Assembly (NCBI GenBank): GCA_015350385.1
Contig: WNKI01000005.1
Span: 1,063,906-1,127,905 of the forward strand
DNA length: 64,000 nucleotides
Source of the DNA: Aculops lycopersici
Taxonomy: Eukaryota; Arthropoda; Arachnida; Trombidiformes; Eriophyidae
Reading direction: 5' to 3'
Part shown: positions 1-12,719 of the stretch, one piece after another
How positions within the stretch are numbered: position 1 is the stretch's first letter
How the letters are laid out: every line of letters starts with the position of its first letter
Program-made: the position numbers and the translations under genes
The notes under the pieces: generated by a model
What the model was told of the DNA's origin: nothing
Database searches by the model: none
What the model saw: the letters and a program-made list of their open reading frames with translations, nothing else

Positions 1-1190
1 GAGAGAGAGAGAGACAGGTGGTGGAGTTTAGATAGCTGGCAGTTGGTTATTGGCCGCGCTGCTGACAGGTGAGGCCCGCGCTTACTCTTTTGTCGGCCGC
101 CTCCTCTAACGAGAGGAGGAGAGAGATGAAAACTAGTCAAACAAACAATCGAACGTGAGCTGCCTTATTTTTTCTCCTACAACCCTCAAAAAGCGGCGAT
201 CATTTGTTCAGCGGATGGTAAACTGCAATTCATCGGCAAGTTAAAGTTGAAGCTGAGCAAAGTTGTTACCGATGCGCTTGCCCCAAAGCTTTTCAGTGGC
301 TCACCTTGTGATCATGCTTTCCGGTCCAACCTGTTGACTGGCCATGAGAGTCGATGAATTTGCAACTAAAAGGAGCCAATCTGCAAGCAGAGACATGAGG
401 CCAGTTAATTTATATTTAGGATTGTATAAACAATGTAGGTATTCTAATCGAGCATTGCGATTGGTTTTTTATTTCAATTTAGATGGCCTCGAATGCTGCT
501 GCCACTGGAGTACATGATTGGCGTATAGCATTCTGCTTCTCAGTCGCTTGGATAGCGATGAACGAAAAATCACTTTCGCTCGAAGTTCACCGGAGTTCGA
601 CCGATGTGCGGACCAAAAGAAAAAGGCAACCACTAGAGAAGTGGATGCCGCGTAGTAGTCGAGGTTGTTGTTGGTGGTCTAGGAACCATCTAGACGACTG
701 CACGAGCAATTCACATACACAAACATACTCACGCTTTGATACCTTCGACGTCAACATCAACACCAGCATAGACAAACATAATTTTCTCCCTAGCTTGTTT
801 CATAATAGTATCACTATCATGAGTAAAGCAAAGTGCTAAAGTGGATCCAAGTCACAGCCAAAGTGCACTTTCGCCTCCAGTCTTCAGCGAGCCAATCGGA
901 ATCGACCATCCACCTGGGTGCCTTCTGATTTGGCACTTCGATCTAGGGGATCTGTCAGTCAATTTGGCGACTCATGAAATATCTGTCGCGAGTAAGCGAT
1001 TGAGTAGCGCGAACTGAGTGCCCACACTCTATAGGTGATAACTAACTGCCATTAATGTCCCCCCTTTTACTCTTAGCTGGCCAACCATCTAACTGCTTGG
1101 TCCATTCTATCGTTCGCGAGACGAGCAAATGTCGCAAGTGACAGTCGACCAAAGCAAGCAAACTCGTGCAGCGCGAGCGCATATACTTAC

Positions 1191-1273
1191 TATACTATCG
1201 TGAGTTGAAAATGTAGCACCAACTCAGGCAGCCTAATGGGCACTAGCAATACAAGTATCGCTAGTAGTTCCAT
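1191..1273 (-). CDS. Candidate first coding exon with signal-peptide-like start (partial gene)
   Basis: An ATG at 1273 opens 27 codons, beginning MELLAILVLLVPIRLPELVL, that read like a signal peptide or membrane anchor. The frame runs into a strong 5' splice site (GTAAGT at 1190-1185), leaving phase 2. If real, it is the first coding exon of a secreted or membrane protein whose later exons lie left of position 1185 and mostly outside the window. No downstream exon is visible. The hydrophobic run could be chance, and the base at -3 is a C, so the start context is not ideal. Family unknown. Confidence 0.25.
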
Positions 1274-1521
1274 TTGGCTCTCGTTTAGTAAGTGTCCACT
1301 CGAGAGCTTCAGTTTTGAGGGTCTGTTACCTGTTCGGTTCCATCTCTTCCGAGTAGAGACTCGTGTCTGCACTCTCGAGCCTTCGTAGGGTAGGCGAATG
1401 TTTAGAATGGCGAGAGACTTTCGGTGGTGGTTGGCTCGTGTGTTTGCATGCTCCAGATGGCCGAACCACTGAAACTAAAAATAGTGAGGCTGGTTTCTGG
1501 TCGTGGTCGTTGTCCCACTCT

Positions 1522-1551
1522 CAGTTCTTAGTCGAGCCTGACTAAGAACTG
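1522..1551. repeat. Perfect inverted repeat, 12-bp stem, 6-nt loop
   Basis: CAGTTCTTAGTC (1522-1533) is followed by the loop GAGCCT and then the exact reverse complement (1540-1551). It is one member of a window-wide set of perfect short hairpins in noncoding DNA. Confidence 0.9.
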
Positions 1552-2683
1552 CGAGGTCGACAACTCTCAGATGACAAATAAAAGAGGCAACCAAGTGGAT
1601 GCAAGCGTTCGTTGGCTGGTAACGGGGGCCAAAACGTGTAGGCTTCGTTGTTGAACGAAATTGCTGAGATAATGCGAGTTGAATCTCGGTTGCACCGTCG
1701 CCCGTTTCGCACCGAGGGATAGGTAGAGTAAATCCTCTCTACAATCCATAGTTTTGTTGTCGTTGTCGTTGTTGTTGTTGTTGTTGTTGGTCAGTTGCTT
1801 GCCAGGTTGCCTGACATTTTTCGATTCCAAGAGTTGAAAAGATGGAGGCTTGGAGAAAAGTTGCTGTCGTTGTCATCGTCGTTTGGATTTAACCGAACAA
1901 GATTGAGATTACTGATAGACAGGAAGTGGCGAATTTGCGAGCACGAGAATTGCGCAACCCAAACTCTGCCCTAAGCCCACTGAAAAACTGAATGGACATC
2001 AAAAGTTGGGGAAAACTGCAACGACCACCATTGAAGTTGGCACTCGCCACACGAGCTCTATGTTTGCCCCCACATTACTCTCAGTCAATATCATTCTTCA
2101 AAGGAAACATTACATTCCTAGTAGTTGTAGTTGCATCTTCGTGATGCATTGCGACCAGGAGGATCACAACGCTCACGGGCTCAAATAGCACCACTTCCGT
2201 CATCTATCGAACATTTCCGGTTTAACCCAACGTCTACAACGACCAACACGCGAATGCTTCCTAAACAAGCTTCACATAGAATTTCAGCCGTTGAAATGTT
2301 TCCAAGTTTAGCTGGAGTAGAATGAACAGTAACAAATTGATCTATATGGCCTCATCTCCCACCTTGACTCCTAGATTCCCTTCCTTCTTTCTCATAGCTC
2401 ACTTATATTCAATCTCACTCTCTGAATAGATAACACAGTGCCAAAACTGAATGCGGGTGGGCAAGCGGAAAAAGTTCACCTCGTTTCACTCGGGGGCCGA
2501 TGTGACGGCATCTCAGGTTACAAATAGTTTGTTTTGCCCAACGGCGCGCATGATTGATATATCGAGTCAAAACTCGGTGGTTGTTCTGGTCGGAGACGAA
2601 AGTAATATCGAATGCTAATTTGCAATAGTAACGTTGACTAATATGGATGCTGGCCCGGCTCCTAAAATAAAAACTAAAGTAGA

Positions 2684-2689
2684 TTTATT
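2684..2689 (-). promoter_or_regulatory. Polyadenylation signal for MADD
   Basis: The minus strand reads AATAAA, about 112 nt downstream of the reconstructed MADD stop codon at 2801-2803. It is the first canonical signal after the stop. Confidence 0.5.
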
Positions 2690-2800
2690 CTATTGGATTA
2701 AATAGGAGTGACGCGAATACGTAATTTGCAATCAGATCAGTCATCTATCTCTCTCCCTCTCTAGCCTCTCTCTCTAATACCATGGCTGATCAGTTGGCGG

Positions 2801-5800
2801 TCAAGTCGTTGATGATGGTGTTGTTGTTGTTGTCCTCGTATCCGCGGGTAACGACTTGTTATGGCCAGCTGCAACATAGGAAAAAACGCACAATATTGCG
2901 TAACAGATTTGATCCGCCATCTGTGATCTGAAGTGCTTCTGAATCAGTTGATGACTCTTCGGATCTAAGTAAAGTGGGTGAGACGTTTGTGATTGGAAGG
3001 TTAATGAGATAATCTAGTTATACTCATCCACTAAACCCAACTAAAGTCTTCATACTTACTATATTCCTCCAGGACAAAGGTGCCGCCCTTCTGGGTGAAA
3101 CATTTGCGTATGTTTTCCAGTCGTACAAAATACTGTTGTTATTTGGTGGATAGGAAAGATAGTTATGAATAAAGATATGAGGATATTAGCAATTCAACTA
3201 TCTAACTACTGGAGAGGCATGTGAAAGCGGAACTCTGATTTGCTCAAGAAGACGAGTAGCAAGACAAAAGATTGGCAGTGGTGTCAAATATAAATAGCTC
3301 ATCGTGGAAAATTGGGTAGATAGGAGGATAAGTTGAAACTCAAAGAGGTTTTTACAAAACGAAATTGAGCGACTATCAAGCTTGTGGTGTAGATTATGTG
3401 AAACTATGGACTAGCAACAATGGTGATGTAAGCACTCTAACCTCAACTGACTCGTGTAGAATCAGGAGATGGTGCATATGGAAGCTTGATCAAGGATATT
3501 ATTTTAGTCTAGTGGTTTGTCTAATGTAGGTTTGTGTATGTATTCTAGATGAACTCAGATCTATAGAGGGCAGGCCATGATACTAGAGGCTCACAATGAA
3601 CAAGTGTTAAGATATTAATGGCAGGAACAGTCGTGAGCCTACACCATTCAGGTCACCACCAATCAGCCTCGAGGATTGCACCAAATATCATATTCATCTT
3701 TAGCAAAACCCGTGTTCTCGTCTATCTTGAACAAGTCAGCGGACTAGCAACGCACGCGAGAAAGAAAGAGTCAATGGAGTCGATAGATACCTCAAAATCC
3801 TGAGAGAGGAGTAGAAAGTTGGTGAGTTTTCACAAAGACAATCGAGAGTTCGCGAGATGGAGTGTTAGAGCAAGAGAGTTACATTTCCGCAAATAGGGTA
3901 TTATTTTCTCCAACTTACCTTGCTGGTGGCAAACAATAATCCGACACCCTCGAGACAAACTTGAAGGATACCTCCCTCACCGGACTTCATGTCTAGAACG
4001 GGAAATTCTCCTCCAAGTTCTGAGCAAACCCTGTTGACTCCCCTAGCAGTGACAGCTCGCTGCATGGATTCCTTGACACAATTGTACAAATCTTGACACT
4101 TCTTAGTATAATACTTGCTCAGCAATGTCTGGCCATCAGATTTGCGCCAGAAGCAAACAATTTTGTTCTTGGGACTATAAGTCATATTGATGAGTCGCTC
4201 GTACCACCATCTCTCAATCAAGACCCCATCTAATCCTCTGAGAACTAGGCCGTCGTCGCGAACTTCCATAAAAACGATGGGTCCAGTTGCGTCGGTTCCC
4301 TCGTGGAGAGTGAATGTCTGCCTACGAACCTGTCGACTAGCCATTGGTTTCAGATCAATATCATTGCCCTTAAGAGATTCAATCCTCTCGAGAAGTTGGT
4401 TGATTTCCGCACTATTGACCAAACTAATATGACACTTGCCCAACAGTCTCCGGATCTTTTGCTTGGTGCTATGTTTGTTGACTTGAAGCATGACCATGAA
4501 GGCAGTCATATTATATAATAGTGTCGATAAAAGTCTATCCTCCTCATGCTCCAATCTCTTCTTGTCCGTGTCATATAGTAGCTTGTAACGCTCGAGCATC
4601 TCACTTGGACCTTGATCCATGCCAATCAAGCATCTCTCGTGAGAGACGGCATCAAGAAAAGCTTCTTCCCAAAATTGCATCTGATCCCACAAGGGGCTCC
4701 TATCCTTTTGTAAGAGACCCTCATACAAGTAGATTCTTGTCCCGGCATCAATAGGCGCTAGAGGTATGCCACTAGCCAGTGTTGTGGGATTCATGTTGGG
4801 TAATCCCTGCTTGGGGTCCCAAGTTGGTGGCGCATCACCCTCTCGTAAAGATGACTCTTCGCTTTGATGATCAACTGCTTCATCAATTCTTTTCTCAGGA
4901 GAGCTAGCATCAGTGAGCTCGAGTTCCTGACTTAGACGCTCATCAGTCGAGCGAGTAGATTCTGATGAATGCCTTTCATCATGTAAAATTTGAGAGGATG
5001 ATCTGGAATCTTGGAGAGATCTTGTTTGCTCACCTGTTTTTGTAGAGTAGTTTGCAAGGCTACCTCCATCATCCGAACGAGAATCATTATCTGCCCCTAA
5101 TGCCGATGCTGCAACAGCCGCGTGGACAACGTCTACAAGAGAGCTCCGCTTCCTACCACCTGGACCATTACTCTCCTTACTTATTCCGATAGTTTTTGAC
5201 TCAGATTCTTTCAACCAATAGTGAGTATGGGCTAGCTCTAGGAGAGAGAAAACACTTGCCATCCCTACGAGCTTATTATGCATATAACTCTGCTCGAGAC
5301 CGGACACAACGGCCGAGCAAAGACGAATCATGCCTCGACAAACTGCCTTGCTCACGCGTACATCGCTAATACGGTCGTCCGGCCTTATTCTAGTCTCCAT
5401 GTTTCTATTGATTTGTGATAGCACCAAGTCGCGGTAGCTCTCGTCCTCCATAAGCTTCTTTACACGATTCAATTTCAACCAACCGAGTCCTTCTCCAGCC
5501 AGTACTGCCTTCGTCACCTCCTTCAAGAACTGCTGGTTATCTCCATCGCTTTGAGTTGCTCTTATTGGCTGAGGTTTCTCTGATTGATCGTTCAAGGCTG
5601 TTGAGTGCCTAATAAGCCTCGTTTTTTGTACCAACTTTTGACCTGCAAAGAAATCGGATTCATCACCAAATTCGGAGTCTTCGTCAATAGTCTGGGCTAA
5701 AACAGTTTTTTGGACTAGTTTCCATCTGGTATTGGTGGTGATAGAGGCACATGCAAGGGAATGTCTGCGAGGAACCGCGATTCTCGCTCTTCGCGGCTGT

Positions 5801-8800
5801 TGTTCAATATAATCCTTACTCTCGGGTTCGGGGTTTTCGGGTATGGTCTCGTATTGAGATTGGGGTGGTGAGCATGCATTTAATTCATGAACTAAAAAAC
5901 GGGTGGTAATTGGGAGTGCAGTATAAACAATTGTATAAATCATATTGTGGGCTCACAGGATGTCGGGAAATTTATCACATCACATGAATGTAGCAGAAAC
6001 ATGCATCATACTTACTTGTAGGGAAAGGGCCCAGAGGTCGTGCTCCTGCACGCATTCTATTGGCAAAGCCAGTAGCCTTAGATCCCAACCATCCACTTAT
6101 CATGCTGTTGGCTTTACCAGCAATCTCATTTAACTCTGAGGTTTTTGATGTACCTGACTGCTGAGTGGTCGCTTGCCTTACATTATCCTGGCTATTGTTG
6201 TTAAGCAAATGACCACTATCTTGCATACTAGTAGAGTCAATCGATCCTCTCGTTGTTGTGGCGGAGCTATCACGTCTTTCCTCGAATAGATTCTCACCAA
6301 TGTTCTGCAAGTTCTTCAAGAGTTTCTGGCGACCAGCATCAGCCACGGGAATAGCTTTTGTCTTTAGTACATCCTTACCGACATCAAGCGCAGCTTTGGC
6401 TTCCTTGACGGCATCTCTCGCCTCGGAGGTCACACGGTCGAAGAAGGCCCCCACCTGTTCACTTTTTGGTAGTGGCGATAAACTACCTGAACCTTGTGAT
6501 CCCTGTCTGAGTATCTTGGCGTCTTGTCCGATTGACGAAGCTCTGTCAATTAGTTTCGCGACACCACTCGACATCCTGGCTTTTTGTGAGCTTATAATGG
6601 CGCTCATAGTATCTGATATGGGGCCCTGTGGTTTAGAAGATTGATTATCATCATGAGCTGCAGTCTTATCAAAGTCTTGTTGTTGATTCGTTAGCGGAGC
6701 TTCGACACTACTACTGGCCATAGAAATATTATCCATACTTCCATTGATTGGATTCGTCTCACTCGAGGAGGTGATAGTTTTAACATTATTGTTTTCATCT
6801 ATAGACAGCGCTTCAGCATGGACATTTGAAACGATTGTATCTGAATCAACTGATTCAAATAACTTTGGATCTCTGACAATCGGTTGAACATCGGCAGTTG
6901 TTGTTGGTTGGATACTGTTGAAATCGAACTCCTCTGTTCCAGATTCATCACATGACGACGAATCAGGTTGGTTTTTAGAGGAATCATTTTCGTCATCATC
7001 GGACGAATCAATCACCTCGAGACGCTCTTTTGGTTCAGACGCTGGTCCATCATCGCAAGTCATAGCGCCTCCGCAAAGTCGCTCGGCCTCATATCTAGAG
7101 TGAACTAGAGTGCTAAATGGTTTGTAATGTTTGCTTATATCACATCTAACAGGTGGAAATCTTCCCAAGTCATGCTGGTAGTTGGCTGGAATAGATTGCA
7201 TAACTTGGTTGTTGCCATAGCTATCATTGCTTGACATTGAGCTCGAGATGGATGATCTCTTAAGTCGCATGTTCATGACGTCATTCAAAGTTAGCACTCT
7301 ACCTTCGTAGACCAATGGCCTATCGCTAACAGGCCAATTGGTTTCTGTGATCTCTTCACCATCGCTACTGTAGCATGGCGACGAGTCATTTGAAGAGACA
7401 TATGCCGAATGTAGCTCATCGCCAATCAGATTGATGTTGTTATTATTGATATCATGTGCCATAGCATCTTGGCCATCTCTTGTACTAGTGGTCGATACAT
7501 TTTCAGCGTCTAACTCAGATACTCGATCCTCCTCCCCCTCTTTTCCTTCATCCTCCTCATAATAATCGCTTATCTTACCAGTACTACTAGCTGTTCCGCT
7601 GACACTACTTGCGTCCTTGATCAAAGTAGCAACCTCTTCATAGAATTCCTTCTTCTTTTCATCCCAAATTTGGTACTTGAGAGGGTCCAATTGGTTGCCG
7701 TACCATTTAGGTTTGTCGCCTATTGTTGCCGGGTCATAGACACCAGTTTGTATTCTTTGGAAGGCGACATTATCTGGACACAAAGCCCATTCGGCCATAT
7801 ACTCTACGGCCTGTGTCTCAACTAACCGCGTCAGGAAGGGCGAGATTTTAGTTCGAGATTGTATAAATGAGCTCTTTTGGAAAGAGACGACAGGTCGCGG
7901 GTAGAGGCGGATCGTTCGAGTGTGCTCAACAAAATTGGCTAAAACCTCCTGCGAGTTGAAGAAGCGAACCATTGCAATGCGAACAGCGACATCCACTTCA
8001 TCCGTATCATTGTTGATAATCGCCAATGGATTGAACGATGGCGTCACTGCAGGCGCAGCAAACGAAGACCTGCCACTTGTTGATTCTGGAGACTGGTGCT
8101 GTGTACCTAGTGCACTGTTAGAGCCAAGATTGCTGGTCGCCGTCGGTGTTGAATTACCACTTAGCTTATTAGCAGCAAATTGTAACAATTGACCAGCCGC
8201 TGCTATTGATGATCGCCGCTTGAATGGCGAGGACGGCATCGATGACTGTCCCTCATCGGCAACACCAGCTCCACCTCGAGTGATAGTTGTCACTTGCCTG
8301 CTTGGATGCGGTCGGAGCGTATTTTGCGTCAGGTTGCCCGACTGTGACGCACTTGCTCCGCCTGGAAGTACTGTATTCGCTCCCGACATCGAGTTAAGTA
8401 TCTTCTGCAGATTTTGTACCAATATTGAACCTTCATGGTCAGGTAGTGGTGGTAGGTCTTCAACGTTTGGCGGCTTCTTGACTTTGTTGGTGTCTAAGTC
8501 AACAATCCAGACGTCATTTGGTAGAGTGAAGTTATATTTGAACTTGAAGAAGCTTGAGGGGAAACCAATGATGTATGGTGTTGGCGCAAGTAGCAATTGT
8601 TCAGCAGAGCTCATGCACGATGGTAGTAGGGGTATCACGGGAAACATGTATTCTAGTGGATAGATCATAGTGACAAAAGCCATAACACTCATTGATAAGG
8701 CGTTGTAATCTTTGGATTGCAGGGCGACCTTGTGCTCTAATAGAATGCAAGTCAGCACTTGGAGGCATGTCTCTACTCCGAGTAGCTCTAGCGGCAGGTG

Positions 8801-10096
8801 AAGTGGGAAGTCAATTAGCGAGAATCTCGTATGATCTGGTAAAGCAAATAACAATGGTTGCTTCAACAGCGGCGACATAACCTCAACCTCAATCTTGGTC
8901 TTCTCCGGAACAGGAACTGGCAGACTTAGAAATCTAAGTATCCAAGCCTCGATTTCTGAAACGTCATTTAGGTGATTAGTTGACATGAGACTTTCTTCAA
9001 TATCCGGCATTGTAAGCAGGGACCAAATTGGATTTGAGTATGGGCAACTCCTGCAGTGTAGATTATTGGCCATTGATCTTCGGCTAGCTTGCGACTGATG
9101 CGAATATTGCGAGCCCCTCCTGACGCGAGTGGGAGTTTGCTTCAAATGACAATTGCATGGATATTGTTTATTGCTCAACTCGAGCATATAACTCAGGTCC
9201 TTATCTTCGCAAGCTTGGATAAATTTTCTCATAATAAATAAACACTCTCTAAAGGTGGAAAAGAAGGGATGGTGGCTAATAATACAGATTGAATTTAGAG
9301 CATAGGTGAGTCTAGTTTTGTCTTTGGTTGATGCCGCTGCTGCGGATGCTGTTGTTGATGATGTGGTTGTATTGAATTTACGTCCAATCGTTGGATTTGC
9401 CTTAATTTGCTTGTGCTTAGAATGATGATGATGGTGGTGGTTGTTGTGATGTTGGTGATGCTGTTTAAAGGCAGTAGATTTGCACTGGAAATCTGAATGG
9501 CTAGCGGTTGTCGCTGATCCAACACTATCACTATCTGGTCCAGTAGAAACTCTAACTCCACTTTCGTTGTCTTGCGTTGAGTTTGTACGCTGGCTGTAGG
9601 TGTCGTCGAATTTGTTATCATTGTTGAAGTTGTTGTTGTTGATATCTAACTTATTATTATTATCATCATCTCCAAAAGCTTTAGCGTTTACCTGTTCAGT
9701 GTTGGTACTTTGCTGCTTTGGTCTTTTTGAAGAAGAGCACTTTTGTAGGGGGCGATAAAAGTTCAGACAGATGCCGTAGCGAACACGACTAGTATCCTTT
9801 TCGGTCAGTAGGAAGACGAAGGAATTTGTTGTGGTTGATGGGTTTCCATAAGCTTGATTAACGTTTGCCTCTAATCGATCGCAGCCTTCCGGTTGGCAAA
9901 AGATGACAACATCCGGCGGAAGGGCAAAGTCTTGATGGTCCTGAGGCGGGTAGCGGCGCAGCAGGTGCGGCACGCGACTGTGATTACCCAACGAGGGCGA
10001 CGTTTGGTTGTCCGGCGTCTCGGAGGCTCGCGGGCCAACGAATATCACATAATCAAGGAGTCGGGGACAAAAGTACTTTTTAACCGAGTCTGCCAT
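2801..10096 (-). CDS. MADD: MADD / Rab3 GDP-GTP exchange factor (DENN-domain protein), 4 exons
   Basis: Guanine nucleotide exchange factor for Rab3/Rab27 in vesicle traffic. Exons by my reading: 10096-6016, 5891-3919, 3132-3060 and 2964-2801, all GT-AG. Phases are 1, 0 and 1, giving about 2096 aa. ATG at 10096 opens MADSVKKYFCPRLLDYVIFV, the MADD start; an upstream in-frame TTG was rejected. uDENN covers about residues 10-120, followed by a His-rich insert near 219. cDENN lies around 400-550 (FSLIDFPLHLPLELLG) and dDENN around 700-800. Exon 2 carries the conserved C-terminal block (LWDQMQFWEEAFLDAV, ERWWYERLINMTY, GGEFPVLDMKSGEGG). Two small exons complete it with YFVRLENIRKC and MADQICYAILCVFSYVAA, which align to the end of vertebrate MADD. 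The length resembles fly Rab3-GEF. The exon 2 acceptor (TTTTTTAG) is the least certain junction. Confidence 0.93.
3133..3918 (-). other. MADD intron 3 (786 nt)
   Basis: It starts with GTAAGT after ...AGC AAG and ends in AACAACAG before the codon TAT (phase 0). It is the longest of three introns, the others being 5892-6015 (124 nt) and 2965-3059 (95 nt). No conserved element or nested gene is seen inside it. Confidence 0.85.
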
Positions 10097-11764
10097 GTTG
10101 CTCAAGTTTAGGATTTAAATTCTATCTAAACCGTGGAATTTGGTTGCATTTAATGTGATATGATATTCAGTACATATACTTGATTCTTCTGTCAACTAAA
10201 TCTTGCTATTGTTATTATTTTTATATCTTCTAATCAGCAATCAAATAATTGATCTATTTGAATTTGGAAAACTGAAAACTGAAAGAGTTTAGTTGTTGTT
10301 TTTATCCCAATAGACTGAATGTTGAGTGTCCCGCTTCCAATTGTTAGCTGACATTTAGACAAGAGGAAATGATAATAATATTGATATTGGTATTAATAAT
10401 AATAATAGTAGTTGTGGAGAAACGAGTGTGCAAGTGAAAACAATATTGTTATTATTATTGGTATTTATCAAATCTCCTTAAAAGTGAAACGAACGAGAAG
10501 AATATAAATAATTTCGATAGTGGTGGATATTGTTATTAATATTAATATAACAACGATTTCTCCCAGTGTCCAGTTTGTGAGGCCCCAAGCAACAAACTGA
10601 GAGCGAACACTAGGTGGTTGTGGCAAGAAGCGGAAGGCGAATTGACTCGACTAGCGGCAGCTTGACACACGCACTCAACTCAATGGCTGAAGGCGAGGCG
10701 ACGTTCAGAATGTAGAGGCAGTTTTAGCGAACACAGAAAGAGAATGGATCAGTGGGAGGAGAGAATGGGGAATGGAGACGACCGAAGAACTGGAGAAGCC
10801 AAAGCGAAAGTTTAGGGCCGACAACAAGCGACCAGCCAGCTGGCATTGGAAAATTGCGTCGACATCCAGTGCCAGTGCTTCTAGCGCTAGCATCAGTCGG
10901 TTTGTGTGCAAAAGCGAATGCGAGTGAGCTGGCAGCCAGCCGGTCGCCAGCAGTTCGCTCGTAATGGCGCCTGTATTGCCTTGGTCGTGTGTGTTCGCCA
11001 TTCGCTATTCGCTAGTGGCCTAGTGTTCGCTAGGCTGCAAACATGGCGACGTCGCTTTGTTTTGCTAGTTTGCAGATTGCAGTTGGCTTTGGTGACGCTG
11101 CTGCTGCTGCTGCTGCTGCAAACGACTTCTGTAATGTTTATGATGATGGTATCGGCGAAACAAGTTGAAGAGGCCGCCATTTGAGCGAATTGTTATTTTA
11201 GTTCGCTGGGCCCGCCGTTGCAAACTGCAACGGCGCCCGTCACCGTCACCTAGAGCGAACAAACGAGCGAATAGTGCAGAGAGGGAAGGGAAGGCAAAAC
11301 CTAGCGCATTCCGACCGCTTGTTCGCTCGCAGCCCGCAGCTCACAGCTCGCAAATAGCAACTCGCAACTTACAGCTCGCGCCCACAGCCACTTGCCGATG
11401 ACGTGCGCCCCCGCTCACTAACTACACGGCGAGCAATGATAAATACACACAAACACTTTGACTCTGACTCGTGACGACGAGCCGGCTGGCTGGCTGACAA
11501 ACTGGCAGTTGGAAGCAACGAATAGCGAGCACAAAAACACTGGCCCCTCGTTCGCCTTCATCTCACTGGGGGGCTTTGCATTGCAAAGCTCTCTGGCTTT
11601 TTCACGCACTTGCAAAGGCGGCGCCACCAGCGGCACAGTAGTAGCGGCAAGGCCAAAAGTTCGCACCTGCGCCGAAGTGGAAGCTCCTGCGCGACTTCAG
11701 CTCGACGCCGGCGACGACCACCGCGACTACGACGACGATAGCGATGGCGACGATAGCGACAACC

Positions 11765-11807
<43 letters not shown>

Positions 11808-12239
11808 AGATGAAGATGAACTAAGCAACAACCGCCACAACGGCGCACTAATTTCAACCAGGAGCGAGAGTGGAACTTCGAGCGACGTAATCATATAACA
11901 CCAACTCCATCATAATTTTGTAGTCAGTTTGAATTAATCACTCTAACGAGCAAGTTGAAATTAGAGAACTCACTCGAGAAGAAAAGAATTACCGAAAGAT
12001 AGATAGATAGTAGAACTCAACGAAAACCACGACAACATCTACCACAACGACAACAACAATAACAGCATCTCATTTAATACAGACAAATAACAACTAGCAA
12101 GTTGTTAGAAAGGAACATCACATTGCAGCACAAGAGAGCAGACTGTGGCACCTGTTTGCTCTAATCAAACATTCTAATCTAATCTAATTCACATTACATG
12201 ACAAGAGGACTAACGTCTACCACCACAACAGCTACAAAA
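10097..12239. promoter_or_regulatory. Divergent upstream region between MADD and a secreted-protein gene
   Basis: AT-rich next to MADD (10100-10560), then GC-rich and CpG-rich (about 10580-11900), with GCT/CTG runs and the (ACG)14 tract at 11765-11806. Long open frames on both strands at 10.7-11.9 kb follow the GC-rich low-complexity composition and overlap each other, so I do not call them genes. The region presumably holds the two promoters and 5' UTRs. No definite TATA box was found. Confidence 0.45.
11765..11806. repeat. (ACG)14 trinucleotide microsatellite
   Basis: Fourteen uninterrupted ACG units lie in the GC-rich region upstream of MADD, followed by an AAGATG-rich edge. It creates artificial poly-Asp and poly-Arg open frames. 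Confidence 0.95.
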
Positions 12240-12719
12240 ATGAGTCAAATTACAAGCCACTACTTCCTATTCGCGACCCTCGCTCTTTGCTCGCTAGCTT
12301 GCCAAGTTCAGCTAGCCCAAAGCTACTACCTCCTACCTGAGGCTTCGTTAGCAAGCGCTTTAAACAATGGAAACGATGATAATGACAGCATTATTATAAT
12401 CATGAAGAAGCCCTCAATTTCGGAGTCGAATTCCGATGGCAGCTCGACGAGTCTACGCGATTCGTTGCAAAATTTGGCCGCGGAACTTGGGGACGCTAAC
12501 TCATTGAACTCATTAGATGGCATTTCATCTCAACACTCATCGCCCTCGTCATCCTCTTCTTCGGTTGCCACACATAGGAAGACGCCAATTAGTGCTAGCG
12601 AGCACCAGAAAAATATCCAAAATGATAAGTATGGCGTCTTAAAGGAGGCCATCTTTACGACAAACAATCACCTCGGTCACAAGAATCCGCCAAAGTTTGG
12701 CAGCGAAGAGGTTTACTAA
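12240..12719 (+). CDS. Short secreted protein, unrecognised (159 aa)
   Basis: I do not recognise this protein. The ATG at 12240 is preferred because it puts a clean signal peptide at the N-terminus (MSQITSHYFLFATLALCSLA, cleavage probably near residue 28 after AQS). An in-frame ATG at 12198 would add 14 Thr-rich residues in front. The mature part is about 130 aa, Ser/Asn/Asp-rich and Cys-free, with a Ser run and an acidic NGNDDNDS stretch. It ends in a less biased tail (DKYGVLKEAIFTTNNHLGHK, then NPPKFGSEEVY). A KK and an RK could be processing sites, but no amidation signal (G followed by K/R) is seen, so a neuropeptide role is only a guess. An AATAAA lies 122 nt after the stop. Transcribed away from MADD and convergent with Gsx. 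Confidence 0.55.
   Translation: MSQITSHYFLFATLALCSLACQVQLAQSYYLLPEASLASALNNGNDDNDSIIIIMKKPSISESNSDGSSTSLRDSLQNLAAELGDANSLNSLDGISSQHSSPSSSSSSVATHRKTPISASEHQKNIQNDKYGVLKEAIFTTNNHLGHKNPPKFGSEEVY

Larger units (their letters stand above)
1..2800. other. Noncoding left flank downstream of MADD
   Basis: No gene is recognised here. It opens with a (GA)n tract (1-14), and an 8-bp perfect hairpin lies at 100-119. A (TTG)n-like run lies near 1765-1790. Open frames here show no family resemblance and most lack an ATG. The only exon-like object is the signal-peptide-like fragment listed at 1191-1273. Confidence 0.6.

Noticed and set aside
483..839. 118-codon plus-strand ORF near the left edge
   Set aside because: It overlaps an opposite-strand ORF, its composition matches the surrounding noncoding DNA, and it has no recognisable motif or poly(A) signal.
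10097..10105. MADD start at 10105
   Set aside because: That codon is TTG; the ATG at 10096 gives the conserved N-terminus.
10705..11898. Dense overlapping ORFs on both strands of the GC-rich MADD upstream region
   Set aside because: Explained by low stop-codon density in GC-rich and (ACG)n/(CTG)n sequence; products are Arg-, Leu- or Asp-rich repeats.
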